A stretch of DNA of 64,000 nt from Antedon mediterranea. Lineage: Eukaryota; Echinodermata; Crinoidea; Comatulida; Antedonidae. The notes below the pieces were generated by a model. It worked only from the letters and a program-made list of their open reading frames with translations. It was not told the DNA's origin and made no database searches. Positions within the stretch are counted from its first letter, which is position 1. Each line of letters begins with the position of its first letter. The DNA lies in contig NC_092671.1 of assembly GCF_964355755.1 (NCBI RefSeq), positions 1,309,001 to 1,373,000 on the forward strand. Reading direction: 5' to 3'. The position numbers and the translations under genes are program-made. Shown here piece by piece: positions 14,001 through 29,000 of the stretch.

Positions 14001-17000
14001 CATGAATGATTTGAGACCCGTTGCACTCACGTCTGTCGCGATGAAAAATTTGGAACGTATTATTATAAAAATTATGCAACCTTATGCTGAAAAAGTGTTA
14101 GACCCGTTGCAATTTGCTTACCGATCACTCCGTAGTACCAGTGATGCGATTTATTTTAAATTACATAAATTGTATTCACATCTAGATAATGTAAAGAAAG
14201 GCCACTCGGCACGTATTATGTATTTTGATTTTCAGTCTGCGTTTAATACCATACAACCCCATATCTTAGCAGACAAAATGTTGAATATGGAGTTTCCCCG
14301 TCCGATTGTTCGTTTAGTTTTAAATTTCATTTGTGATAGAAAACAATTTGTTAATATTAATGGTGTTAAGTCAGAAATCGTAACCTCTGACACCGGTGTT
14401 CCTCAGGGTACTGTCAACGCACCTAAATTATATTCCTTGTATACGGCTGATTACAGATCTTTAAATGATGAGCTTTGCCCCATTGTTAAATTCGCTGATG
14501 ACACTAGTACTATTGGTCTCATAGTTTCAAACAATGATGAAAATTATCGTAGCGAAATACAAAGATTTGTAAAATTTTGTGACGATAATTATCTCCAAAT
14601 AAATGCATCAAAAACAAAGGAGATGATCATTGATTTTAGGACTAAACATAAATTTAATTTTCAACCAATCACTATCAAAGGTAAAGAAATTGAAATTGTT
14701 GACCAGTACAAAATCTAGGAATTGTTTTCAATGATAAACTGAATTGGGGAGACCATATAGACTACATCAGCAAAAAATTAAATCCCAGAATGTATTGTAT
14801 GAGAACTTTATATAAATTTAACTCCTGTGATTTGATGTTACTTTCGTTTTATAGATCCGTTATAAGTAGTGTTTGGACGTATTGCCTCTCCTGTTGGGCT
14901 GGTAATGTTACCGGAGGGAATAAAGGACGCCTTGAAACTTTCATCCGTCGGGCTGGTAAAATGATTGGTCTGGAACTGCCTTCCTTTACCGATGTGCACC
15001 TAGAACACCTCCAGAAAGATTTCGAACGCATTGAGTCGGATGCCTCTCATCCTCTCCACAAAGTGATCATAGACCAACTTAATCCAAGTGGTAGATTGAG
15101 GCTCCTCAGTGTGAAAACAAATCGATTTGCTAAATCCTTTATTCCCTCCGGTATCATCCAGTACAACAGGAAGTCAAGAAGATAATTTTATCTTGTAATT
15201 TTTTAGATGTTTTTATATGAATGGTTTTATGCTATATTTGTTTTTATTGTGTTTTCTTTGTTATTTGACGAGCAATGAATTTCCTTGTTAAGGATCAATA
15301 AAAGTTATCTTATCTTATCTTATCAAAAGCCTGACTCCAGAGCGTGTATACCAAGATGATATGAAGAGAAATTGTTGATAACAAGATGATGAATACTGAC
15401 TAAGATAAGATATTAAACATACTATTCAGCATACTAAATAGAGTATTCTCAGTTATAGTATGTTTTCATCATACTGATATAGTATCACTGGTTTTCTTAA
15501 TAATTTTCAAACACCTCTTTCGAGTCTAATACACAGAATACTATCTCAATTATCAGTTCACTTCCTCTTGGAATCTTTTGTCTGGAACAAATTGCCGACA
15601 CAAAATCCCTTGTATCCTGTGGTACCCCAACTGTTAGTCCAGATTAAATTTGATTTCTTTGTTTTCCCCTAGATGATTTATTTCTCAATTGATAAAACTG
15701 AACAATTCTTCCTTAGTTCTTCTCTCTGATGAAACCACTCCAAGCACAAGTCCCATAAGAATATCTTCTGACCACTCACTCATTGCAACATGAACCTCAT
15801 CTGACCACTCAATCAAATGTCCTAAAGATATTTTGACCAACTTAATCAAATGCATGTGCTTTAAAAAGTAATCAATATTATTGCTTTTGATTAAAATGTT
15901 CTATATTATTAATGTTTAATGTAAATACATTTTACTTTATTAAGGCCCTGTTCAGACCCATGGCGTTAGACCGTTTTAGCGTACGACGCTAAAAGAATGT
16001 GTGTCTGAACAGTTGGGGATTAGCGTACAACGCGTCGTACAACGGTTGTAGCGTTGTAGTGGAAAACGGTTGATAGTACCGTTTTAGCGTACGACGCTAC
16101 TGTAAGTCAACGTTGTATCCAATCAGAACGTTTCCTGTTATGACGCCAAACAAGGTTTGACCTAGGCTGACATCTTGTATCGTCAATGTGTGAGATGGAT
16201 TTCAATAACAAAAAGGCCAGAATAAATAAGGCCTAACTACACTACAAATACAACTGTTACAAAGGCTACAAACTATTATCAACTGATTACCATTATATTT
16301 TCTAACAAATGACATAAATACATGCACCTTGTATTTAAACATAGGGACTACGATCCCATCCGCTTTTAGGCCTAGCTAGGCCTAGAGCCATTCACGCATT
16401 TCATTCAAGCTAAAAACTAGCGTGGGACATCAAAAGTCACTCATTCATACAAGGCAGACTAGACTGGACAAGTTTAATGCTGAAAACCCCCTAACTCCTA
16501 AAAAAAACAGTAAACAAACAAGGGGAGCTGTGTCCCTTTTATTAGCAAGTTAAGGGTTATTTTCAACCGACTGGACCAAAGAATATATATCTTTGACTGG
16601 ACTGGATAGACTAATCTCAATCTTTTTTTTCTTCATCATTACGAGGACGAGGCCTGCTTTATTTTCGTAACACAAGAGCCTGGGGAAAATGTTTTTTACT
16701 ACAAAATAAAAACAATAGAAACAGAAATTTGACTTTACTATATTTTTCTTAAATAAATGCTGAGGTATGTTTTATTTACGGCAAATTTTGTCATAATATT
16801 GTAGGGCTGAGATCTAGGCCTATATACAGTGGAAATAATGATGAAAACACGTGGGTAAGAGCACATGAATATGCAACTAGAAACAACCTGGATGACGTAC
16901 TTCCGTTGTAACGATAATCGTACGCTATGGGTCTGAACACCTCGTTTTTTTCTCTGCGGTTTGTAACGTGACCTTGATAGTAACGTTGTACGCTAAAACG

Positions 17001-20000
17001 GTCTAACGCCATGGGTCTGAACAGGGCCTAAGTTGGAAAGAATAGAAACAAAAATAATAACTCCACTTGTACAAGATCGATCTCAATCTTTTGTAAAAGT
17101 AAACAAAATAAACAAAGATATCTTTTCTATTTCTGATAAATTATCATATTATGTCAACTTAACAGTTTATAAATAGAATATGTCAATCAATCACCAGACT
17201 CCAGTGTGAGATGATAAGAATGATGGTATTCTCTCCTTTACACCAATATCCTTCATCTTACTTCTAAGTTCTTTCCTAACTAATATTAACCCTCTCTATC
17301 CTCCTCTTAATTACAATGTTCTACTTCACTCACCTTTCTTTATTAAAACTACCCAAATTTCTATCCTCTTCCTTAATCATATCGTTCAAAAAAATATCTA
17401 TAGCTTATTCCTCAAGAAACAACTTTGAAAGCTTGCTGAATTTGGAACAAAAGTGATGTGTTTCCAAAGCACACCAATTAGCAATACAATAGGGAGTTAT
17501 AAAAACTCACTCTGCACCCTATAACCTGGCCTTCAAAAACACTTCAAACACTGTATAGCATTACACCTTAAACCTTTTATATAAATCTAATTAAAAAGTA
17601 GAAAACATTATTTTAGTTCCTTAAAGATGAAACAATTGACAACTTGTTCAACACAATACTGTTATTATTCCAGGTAAATAATTGTATTTTGTAAAATGAA
17701 CTTTTTAACAGAAAATTTACATAAAAATATTAATACATGAATGTAATCAAATATTAGTAAAATAGTCCTAATAATTGTGTACCGTATTGTAATCAATTCT
17801 GGAAAACTTATTTTTAAAACTTAAAAATTCACAATAAACCCTACATACCACCAAAAGATTTCAGTCAATATTCTGTTAATAATTCCATAGGTACAGCTAC
17901 TGATATGCACCTGTTTTCAAAAAGACAAAATGTGGTGTTCCAATGTGCTTCCTGAGTGACCACAGACGGTTAATAAATCATCACATTCCCCGGCTTAGGC
18001 CTAGGGATTTTGAGATAAAATAGCAATGATGCTTCTGATCTTGCACTGCTTTCCACAGGATCATTGGTTAGCTAAATCAACATATTCCCGGCTTAGGCCT
18101 AGGGATTGTAAGATATAAGTAGCAATGTTTGCTAGGATATTACAGGCTAATGTGCTATTCAAATGACTTCACCCATTAGTTATTTTTGATCTAGTAACAT
18201 CTGGAAAACTTCATGTAAAAACACTTTCCAACCAATTGTAAATGAGTAAATAAAATACAAGGTCTTTTAATGGCTGCCTTTAATTAACCATTGTCTGTTG
18301 TAGTTTTTTAGTCTTAACAGCCAGCCAATCAAATGCTACGAATTCATTCAATAAACAAACTTAAATCACTGAACACTAATACAAGTTTACAACTAAAATT
18401 CAACATCTGGGCTACATTTTTAATCCATTAAATTGTGCTTTCATCTTTTATGTAAATTGCTTTATTTTAAAATAGGGTTGGAAGAGAGTGGATGCGACAA
18501 ATTCCAATAAACATGTATGTCTTTGTCTACCTGTGTAAAGTTACTCATGTACAACATTACTAAAAGTACAACTCAAAATAACCTACAGTACTTAATCCAC
18601 GTCAACAAAAAAGTTGTTGATCGTCCATGACAAAATGAGATAGTACTATATGATAAGTCTTAGAAATTTACAAGCATTTGAATAAAATAATTTTCAATAC
18701 AAAGAGCTTTGAAAGAGAACTTTTCCAGTTAATTTTACAATTTCAGTTCCTCAGCAAAGGAGAAAACAATTTGTCTGGGCTATATTCCGATGTAGGGAGG
18801 AGACGATCGACAACATTTTTAACATCGTCTTATAGGTAAAGACTATGTCTTATGTCTATCAGCCTTAGAGATAGAATTCTTTTGTAAGCCAATGCATAGA
18901 AGGTGCACTGTGTAGAGGTCAATATCCTAATCTAAGGATTTTATCAATTTTATGTGACAAATTTTAAACATATGACATGGTATTTGAAATGAGTGACAGG
19001 CCTCACCTAAATACATGATATCAAGACTGAGTAAACAAACATACCAAACCTCTAAATAATCACATTGGAATGTTATCATGAATTGTGCCACATTGGAAAT
19101 TAAGTAGGGCTTAAAGTTAAGTACAATGAAAAAAAGAAGAGGCTTGTAAGAAATCCAATACTGTACAATATATCTACAGCTATTAGCTAAAAGTAACAAA
19201 AACTTGTACTGTTTTAAGGAACTGTGACGAAATACAATGCACAATGCTGTTTGTGGGGTAAGGGGGTGGATGGGTGGAGGGAGGGATGGAGAGAGGAAAT
19301 ACCGGTAGAAAGTTACTGGAAGACAGACAGCATGTCATCTACTGAAAGGAACACAAATTAAAGCTGAAAAAATGTGCATAATTAGCAACGAAAAAACATT
19401 TGTTTGCAAGAATTTGTGAAAACGAGATTTTTCATACTGGGAACTTACATTAAAAATTCAACAATTATGCCATTTTTTAATGTTTTGATTGATAAAAATG
19501 ATATTATAGGAATGCTAATAAACAGTACCAATAAATGGTGATTTTCAGCTTCAAATCAGCAGATTACATCTAGTACTTATTTAGTAGACATCTGTGCTTA
19601 ATTTCACAGGATGTTAACATACTGGGGCCAGTTATCTTAAGTGGGATCTCAGTAAAATTCTTACCACCAGAAATTCAGTCTCCTGATCTCTATGGGGACT
19701 TAATCTACAATATCTTTATACCTATTGTCAACATGAGAACTTAACGTATGTTCACACAGAGCCCAGAGTCCGGCGGAAATGTAAAAAATCTTTAAAATTG
19801 AGTAAATCCCAATTCTTTAAAAAAGTGCGTCTGTGAGTTTTCTTGAATCTTGTTTCCACTAATTAAAAAGGTGCAGTGTGACCAAGCTTTATCTCCAGAA
19901 AGTAGACAGTGTATTTAAACGTAAAAATACAACAATTGATGATGATGTTACTGATATTAATAAATATATTCTTAATCCTATGTTGAAACATATCACATTA

Positions 20001-23000
20001 ATGTTGAGATACACATCACATTCATTGCGACCAACTTATGTTTCGGAATGTACAGTTGCGATGTTTTCATGTGAAGTCACAAGGTCATTACTGATACCAT
20101 CGTACACTTAAGTACAGTCACTTAGGAATCATGTACGTGCTTTCGAACTTTATGTTTGTATGCATTTTGGCAAGTAAACATGTTAAAGTGGGATGATCAG
20201 AAGCCCAAACACATTATTTATATAAACTTGGTTCACATGGGAGTTGTATCCAGTAGAGTAGTCAACAGACTGTAAAATTAATGTGAACCATTAAATATAC
20301 CTAGAAGGGCTAATTATAACCTACAAGCATTTCAAGATAGTCTGATAACAATTGTAATCAACGGGACAAATCAATACCATAGCAATGCATCCAATAATTA
20401 TAAAACTACAGTGAGAATACAAAACATTCTTACTAGAGATCCTGCTGATGGGTTGCTAAGCAACCATAAAGTCGTTCACCCTAACATCCCAGTGGGTCTA
20501 ATACAGAAATGAAGAAATCGTTTACGTGAAATTACAAGTGGCACAAACCGAGGATACAAATAGGATACAAGGGTATTAAATACAGTTTGCATAAGAAGTA
20601 AATTGAATTCACTATTGAATTTAGCAGATATTATATCGCAGGGTGTGTGATCAGTTTACGCAGGAGTCAGCACTTACTATGATTCAATTTCAATGGACAC
20701 TCACGATCACTGCTCACATGTTTGTACAAATTAATTCTACTGTATCATGTTGATTTTGGACGTCGCCGACGTACTACTATGGATTTACTGTATATTAATC
20801 ACGAACATACAGTAACCAAGAGCAAATAATCCAAATGTCTTTGTCAAACAAAAAACTTGACTTTGAACAATGAGTTTCTCCATTCAATCTTTTTTTCATA
20901 AAAAAAAGTTCATAAGATATAGAGGGCAGTATACAAATCTCAATTGGTGTCTGAGAACCAATACTTCTGGATCGAATTGGTAAAAAATTAAGCAATAAAT
21001 AAAAAAAAAATAATTTAATGATTAAATTTAGGTAGTAGTATATTATTACTTTTAAAATATTGAATATTGTTTTATTTATTTATAATATCTTTTAAAGAAA
21101 TAATTTTGTAGATACAGATACTAGTTTTTTTGCGACATTCCTATTCAGGGGATATTTTTTTTTTTTTTTTTTTACCATATTTAATGAGGGTGATCCATCC
21201 AGCTATTGCTGATCATTAGGGACCCTCAGAGGTTCACAAGACAAACATATACACAAGATGCTCTACATAAACAAAGTCTTATTACAAGTCTTTGGGAGTG
21301 GAGTAATTTGGTCCTTAGAAAAAAATCCTGACATGTGACGGGACTTGAACCCAGGACCCTTGGAGTGGTAGCCAAGCATCATAACCACCAAGCCACAACT
21401 CCACACACTATCCCTAAAGGAACACCCTCTTATTTAGAGAACACTTTTGAATGTCCTAAAGGTGTCCCTAGTTGTTCTATTCTACTGTATAGTAAACTAT
21501 ATAATCAAGTTGAATGTCCTAAAGGTGTCCCTAGTTGTTCTATTCTACTGTATAGTAAACTATATAATCAAGTTGAATGTCCTAAAGGTGTCCCTAGTTG
21601 TTCTATTCTACTGTATAGTAAACTATATAATCAAGTTGAATGTCCTAAAGGTGTCCCTAGTTGTTCTATTCTACTGTATAGTAAACTATATAATCAAGTT
21701 GAATGTCCTAAAGGTGTCCCTAGTTGTTCTATTCTACTGTATAGTAAACTATATAATCAAGTTCTATAAATAGAATGCCCTTTTCTGTCAAGATGATGTC
21801 ATTATTATCACCAATAGCATGTGTTGAAATGTATTGCACTTCCAAGTATTTCATATAGGAATGTCATTACATTAAAGTAAACACACTCATCTACCAACTA
21901 CATCTGTCTTCAGTAGCTATACAAACTATACAACAATCTCACCATCATAGATGTTTAAACAATCTTACCATCATAGATGCTTAAATAGTAAGAATCAATT
22001 ACAGTATACTTAGCATAAATTCCCATGTTGTTGGAAAAATCTCTTTAAAATAATTGTCAAGAATTTATTGATCAAGTTGTGAAAAATGCAAGACCTGCAA
22101 TAATTTAAGTTGTTCAATTATTTTATGCATTTAAAAATTCTGTAGATAAATGGAACCTGATTTTTTTTAAATCATATAAATAACTTATATTTGCTTTATT
22201 GGTGTTAATAGAAAGATAATAATAATAATTCTCACTTTAATGATAGTATGATGGTCTTAATGGTAAAAAAGTATGATAAACATAATAATGATAAAGATGA
22301 CAATTATGATAATGATTGCAGTATGATGATGACATCATAACATTATAATAAATTGTTACAATGATAAACATGGCAATAATGATAAACTTAAATCTATCCA
22401 TCAATGTAATAACAATGGTACTCGATCCTGAAGTAGGCCCACAGAGAAAATCTTTCAAGAACCCATCTCCAACTTAAACAATTATAATACTAATGGAAGG
22501 CAGATGCAGACACATCACACTGCGGTACATAACATGTGCATGAGTGACTCTATATGTCAAGCATGGCTCCAGAGAGCTTCAAGACTGCAAACAAACAAAT
22601 GAGCTAGCCTAGGCTCCTCAGGTCGAGCTCCCACTATGATAAGACCAAGCAAGGATGAGGTTAAACAAAGATATCAAAATTGTTCTAATAGGAGCGCACA
22701 GACTCCTGCCGTGTATTCTTTTCGACGATACAAAACAGACAGTGGAATCTTTGAATCATTCATAAATATATGTGAAACATAAGCTTTCTTACCATACGGT
22801 TCTTACAGGTTAAATAATACAGATTGAAATCTGTATTAAAATACAGTATGTGCTTTGTTTGATATTTTGATGCTTTTAAGAAAAATATCTATAAGTATGC
22901 AAGATACAGTACGCGCTCTGTTTGGTGTTTTGATGTTTTAAAGAAAATATCTATATGTATGCAAGAGGTTTATTAGCCATTTGCATGGCAATTTTTCTAC

Positions 23001-26000
23001 TTTTGATGGATTTTGAATGAATCTATGTAACTATACAAGTATATTTCACTTCTAGAAAATACCTACTCTTGATGGATTTGAATGAATCCTTGTACATTAT
23101 CTATAGAGGTATATTTCATATCAAGTTATTCTACAAAGTAACATCTAATATATGCATCATGATACATTTATTACTAAAATAAAAAACCTATGTTAGAAAT
23201 CCATTTGAGTACATTACTTCTCTCTCGTCCTACTCAAGCTAAAAGACTAAACTTTGATCAATTAACAAAAGTGGTTCATGCATGTAAAATCGGAAACATA
23301 AGCCATCTGCGGTAAACATACATCTAGAGTGGACGGTGGTTTAAGCCTGCTCATCCTAACTCAACCTTTCAAACTATTGAACCAGAACTAACAACTAAAA
23401 CAAGGTGATGATAAATGAAGTAAACATTTCAATCCTTGCCTGGGAAAGTAACGTAACTCTAAAAAATGTTAAAACAGCCATTCTATAAAAAGATGAGATA
23501 AAAGATTCTTTTTGACAACTTTAATCCATTTTTTATAAAAAAAGAAGTGTTGTTGAGATTATTTTAATGTATACCAAACATACTAAATCCAAGTAACAAA
23601 ATAAAAGTTTGCCTGAATTTTATTAGAAAAGTTACCTGTACAGTTTTCGCCTGCGAGAAACAATCCCCAGCATGTTTAGGAAACGTGAATGGGGGTTTCC
23701 CTCTGACCCCATGATGCTTGTTCTGCACAAATATATCCAGGTCGAACCATAAAAACTAAGAACTAAAATTGAAAACTAAAGTGCTAGATTTAAAAGACGG
23801 CTATATCACTCCAAATTGTGGAATTTGTCTTGTAATCCAGCTAATATTCTATGTAATATTAATCCATGGGAGATGACCGTACCGCTTGTCTTGTACAACT
23901 CACTTGGCTCCAATTTTCTCATAATTTACAGTACCTCCACAGGAACTGGACTAGTTCATTTCACTGCAGGTAAACTTATTTAAATGCTCCTTGTAGAATT
24001 TTACTATGAAAACATACACTGTGTTCAGTCCACAGGATTTACCACCTCTTCAGCTTTGGGGGGGCCACTCAAGAATATAGAATATTCCATTATACATTGG
24101 GTGGAAATAATCATATCAACACATTAATTTTAATCATATCTACAATTAACACATTAAGCTCAATTCTATCTCTTATGTTTGTGTTTCTGTTCTTACCTAC
24201 TCAACTAAAGCTTAGTAAGTATTTAAATTATATTGATGTTTGTGAATATCAAATTTATTATTTCCAAATTTTTGCAACATAATTAATGAGGACAGTCATG
24301 AATGTAAGAGAATATATAATTTAATTTCAAATAATTGAAAACACACTTATTTCCAAGCTGCATTTAATTTTTTTGACAATTTTTCTTTATAATAGAAGGT
24401 TCTATTTAAATATTTCATGATTTTAAAACAACATCATATTCCAAAATTGGTAAGTAATTATTCAAAACATTTGTAAATAAGAGTTGTAGTAAAAAGTGTA
24501 ATCTTTAAATCCAGTGCATAACGTGCATAAACTCCTTAATAAGACCCTTAATACTGCATCAGCCAATGATAATAAACAGCTGACAGAAAACATCTAGTCA
24601 GAGGCTCAAGTCCCTGATCAAGCTAAGAATAAATGCTTAACATCAGTTCACATTCTCAATTTTAAAATTTTAATCCTATCAGAGATTGTATGATTTAAAA
24701 ATGGTTGGTTCAACTGAACCTAGGACACACTGTATATCTGTGTGATAAATCTGTGTGATTAACTCTGTATAAATTGATTCCTATTAATAAATGTTCATTA
24801 TAATAATACGGTAATTAACTAATTCCACTAAAAACTTATATGTTTTTCAATGAACTGTAAACAGGAATATTGCTCTCAAAGAGGGTGGGGCATTTTTACT
24901 AATAGGTTTGATAAAATGGAAAAAAAAAGAAATTCTCTTTTTAATAATTTAACAAATTCCTTTTCATCAAAGAAAGAGTCGTTATCCAATAACATTTGAA
25001 CGATACCATAAAGCTCTTGTGGTCTAATAGTTATAACATCTACATATCAAGCAGAATGGTTCAAGTTCGAATCATAGTTGGGACTTTCAAATTTTCTCAT
25101 CTTTATCGTTTCAAAATTCAAAATAAACTAACTGTATATAGGGATGTATTTTTCTCATTCTCATTACATGATTAATATTTAGTATATCAGCAGGCAATTT
25201 AGAATCTTTCTATACATGTAAATGTTTATATATTTCCACTGCAAACTAAATGTACAGTATGAATACAAGAAGTCCTTCACAGACAATATGTATGATAATG
25301 CAGTTAGGCTAGCTTCCCAAAGGAGGAATAACTGCCGACACTGTATGTTGTAAGAGCAATTATTAGATGTATAAGCTAGGCTCAATGGATGTGAAGTCTT
25401 CTATCTACTTCCTCTCTATAATGTCCCTTGTCTATCATTGTTATTGAAGCTGAGAACATTTGTTCAATTTTAATTGACTGCCACTACAATGGATCTTACA
25501 CTATGGTTGTAACAGCAATACTATCTCAGTAGTTTTACTCTAGTATATGCTACAACAATGCTTTTTAAATGTTTATAAATTTGCCATGTTTTGAGACACA
25601 TCCATCCAATTATGAGAACACTTTGTAGGGGTTCTATTGTATGAACATGATAAAATATAAAAATAAAACGCCTTAATGTCCTTATTAAATCTCAACCATA
25701 TTCTAAATATAACATTACTTTAGACAATACATATTACACTATAGTTCAAGAGAATCAACAATTAATATTATAGGTTATTAATAATCTATAATAGAAATCA
25801 ATATATTAAAGGTTATCAATAATCTAAAATAGAAATCAATCTAATTTACTAAAGTAAAGATCAAAACAAACCTTTTCCCTATAAATATGAATCTTTTTTA
25901 GAAGTTAAAAATCTATAAAAGTATCCCCAAATCCTCTAACACATCAGACCAGATTTATCAAAATATCACTATAAAAAAAATATCAACTTGTACCTCATGT

Positions 26001-29000
26001 ATTTAGCAAGACATATGGAATAGGATTCCTCAGAAAACAAGCTCAGTTCAGCAGCAAAATGATAATTATCCTAAAAATCACAGACAATTGAAAGTTATAA
26101 ATGTTCAAATACTTCATAAACCGAAAGAAAACAACGTACAGACGATTCTTGATACACAAAGTAACATGCGTGTGTTGCACAAACATCAGGTCAACTTTCC
26201 TGTATGCTTACTCATGGTAACATATTGGCCATATAATGAGAAAAAATGCAATTAGCAAACAAAAGCTTTTGTTTGTTTTTACTGAACCTACCCAGATAAT
26301 CTGCTTGATTAGCAGTTCTTTTTACAGATGAAAACACAAGCATAAAAATATCAGTGATCATCCAAACTGGCTCATTAACTATCATACCAAGTTTATTCCC
26401 GTTGTTTCATTTTCAACTAAATTTCATCATTACAGGTTTTTGGTTTTGAACTAGAATATTATAATTATGCTTGAGTGCATATCAACAGCGCATATGTGAT
26501 GGTAATCTTGGCAACATTATTTCAATACATTTTTAATCATGAAATGGCATAACAATAGGTATTCATAATTTTTAACAATAAGGAGACATTTTTAAATATA
26601 GCATGTAGATATTTCAAAGCAATATTAAAATAAAAGCTCTGATGCTACAAAGTCAAAGTTTTTTTTGTTAATTTTTACTCATATATTTAAATTATAGCTT
26701 GTTAAAAAGAAAATCATTTCTTAAATACAAATCAGATAGGGAATTTAGAATAACGGTCTGTAGATATCTGTCACAAAGAACTAAATGCATTGAAGATAAT
26801 TCAAGATTAATACATATATTTATCTTTTAATTTTCAAGTTATCATTATATTAATGTTCTCCATATTTTAGCACTGATTTACCCATACAACAAATGGTATT
26901 CTCCATATTTTAATCAAGTTGACAAAATTATTATGTAAATATTTCATAATGCCCTAAGTAAAATTGTTAAAAAGTACATTTAGGTGTGGCTAACAATTTC
27001 CATGAATTTCCAGTCACCCAGGAGAGTTGTTTTAAAATTCTGGATGAAACAACTTGATTTTGTAACTAAAATGTTAACAACAACTCGAGGCTGTAATCTG
27101 GAAGCTTTATTACATGCAGAGTTGAAAATTTACAAGATATTTGGGCTTTCATTTCAAATTCTTGGAATTATTTTGTAAATTATAAATAAACCACAAAATG
27201 AGAGAAACACTTTGTGGTTAGTTCTTAGAAAAACTGTATAAATTAATGAACAATTTGATGACAAAATACAGCAAAGGCCAGGGTTAAACTAGTAGGAATG
27301 TAATTTTATATAAAAATAATCTTTATCTTGGGGATCTTTTAAAAATATAAATCTTCTTGTTCCTATGATCACTGGGCTACCACAAGCCTATGCTTAACCT
27401 ATTCTTAAAAGTTGGAGGTATTTTAAAATGGATGTTTCCAATTAAACTGCCCTCTAATCCTTTTTTGCTAATTATCGTATTCATATTGCAGAAACTTTGC
27501 AGAGCAGGTGCTTTTAACGAAAGATAACAAATGCATCATCAAGATTTGCGGAGCTAGAGCCAATCAAAGATGTTGCCTATAAGCCAGGTCTTAAGGTATG
27601 TCTGCATGTTTATGTAACCGGACATTTTTTAATTGAATTCAAAAACTTGACCTATTTAATCAGAACAAAAACATTGGCGTTCAAAATTTCAAAGAGAATA
27701 GATTGGTGATTGATGAACACTGTTGTTAACTATTATCATTAATTGTTATGTTACGTTTTTCTTTAATTAATTTGTATTACATATTTATGTTATGTTACAG
27801 TTTCATCTAACTGTAGCTATTTCTTACATTATATTAGATCATAAAAATGTTTTGAAAGTATTTAAAGTATTTTTAAAACATATTTTAATATTATCTTAAC
27901 TTGCCAAGAAAGGCAATTTTCAAAAATGTCTTTTTGACAAATAAAGTATATCTATGGTCTATGTCTATATCATAATGAATGAGTATTTAAGGTATCATGA
28001 ACAATATTACTAAAATATATTAGCCTTGCTATATTTATACATGTTTTTTTTAAATAATAATTTCATTTATAAATTCTGTATTTATATTCTCCACAGTAAA
28101 TCTTTCAAATCCTCAACAAGGCGCTAATAGAATCCTATGGCGTATTGACTACCCAAGTCATTTGCTGAGTTTCTGGCATCAAAGAAGTACCAATTATATG
28201 ACGTGAAGGAATTGGGACATCACACCGAGTAGCTTATCATGTCCTATTAACTAAGCTAAATGTAATTTGCGTCCGTCCTTGATGATATCTGCAGCTGCTA
28301 GTTGACATGTCAAAGCTATGCCATGTCCTTTTCAGGACAATAATATTCAACTTTGACCTCTGCTGTTAATATAGTATTAAAATGTACAGTGTGTAAAATG
28401 TTAAAAATACAATAAACATGTTAATTGTTCGTAAGAATTCATAAGAACAACAAAATACTGACTATGGTGCACTTTGATTGAATAGGCCAAGAATTGTTTG
28501 GTTGAAAAGTTATATTTCTTCATAAAAATAGAGGGCACTATATCGATTCAAGCTGTAGAAAAATAAAATCATGTTTGCTGCCCTCTCTTGTCAGAAAACT
28601 TTTTAAATTACCTAATTCATATTGCAATATGTAAAAGGTTTTTACTGTAACTTAGTTTTTTCATATTTTTTTTTAGCTGTAACTTTCTCAATTGTGTATT
28701 TTGGTTTTATATTTGAATTAATAAATTAACATTGAAGTCAGTTAATAATTTCCAGACAAAATTCAAAATGGTGTAAATGTTTCTCTTACCTATCATTGTC
28801 ACTGAGATCAAGGTCTTGACCAAGGCATTCTCTGACAGCGGCCATTCCATCTTGATAAGGTCTGGAATCTAGCAGAAGTCTCTTAGTGTACATCATGCCA
28901 CCACCCTCACTCATGTATCCACTGTTGTCATGTTGTTGGTTCGGTTGTAGTATGTCGCCCTCACTCATATAACCGGATGCAACATCTTCATTTATGACAT

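Larger units (their letters stand above)
13360..15330 (+). mobile_element. Decayed CR1/Jockey-superfamily LINE, 5'-truncated
   Basis: A non-LTR retrotransposon remnant. It carries the region before the RT (NNKPWITKG..., from about 13390), a reverse transcriptase with AAGPDRIPPRVLK, FDFQSAFNTI, GVPQGT and the catalytic FADD (14491-14502), then the C-terminal part to a stop at 15185. Two frame breaks, near 13690 and near 14712, inactivate it. The 3' end is short and finishes in tandem TATCTT units (about 15308-15330), as in CR1/L2-type elements. No endonuclease domain remains. It sits in sense orientation on the plus strand, opposite to NAV. Confidence 0.88.

Noticed and set aside
19878-20111. 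Plus-strand 77-codon frame
   Set aside because: No family resemblance, no splice or promoter context, AT-rich codons; probably chance.
22795-22850. Acceptor/donor pair on the minus strand bounding about 38 bp
   Set aside because: In the frame set by exon D it contains a stop, so it cannot be a NAV cassette exon.
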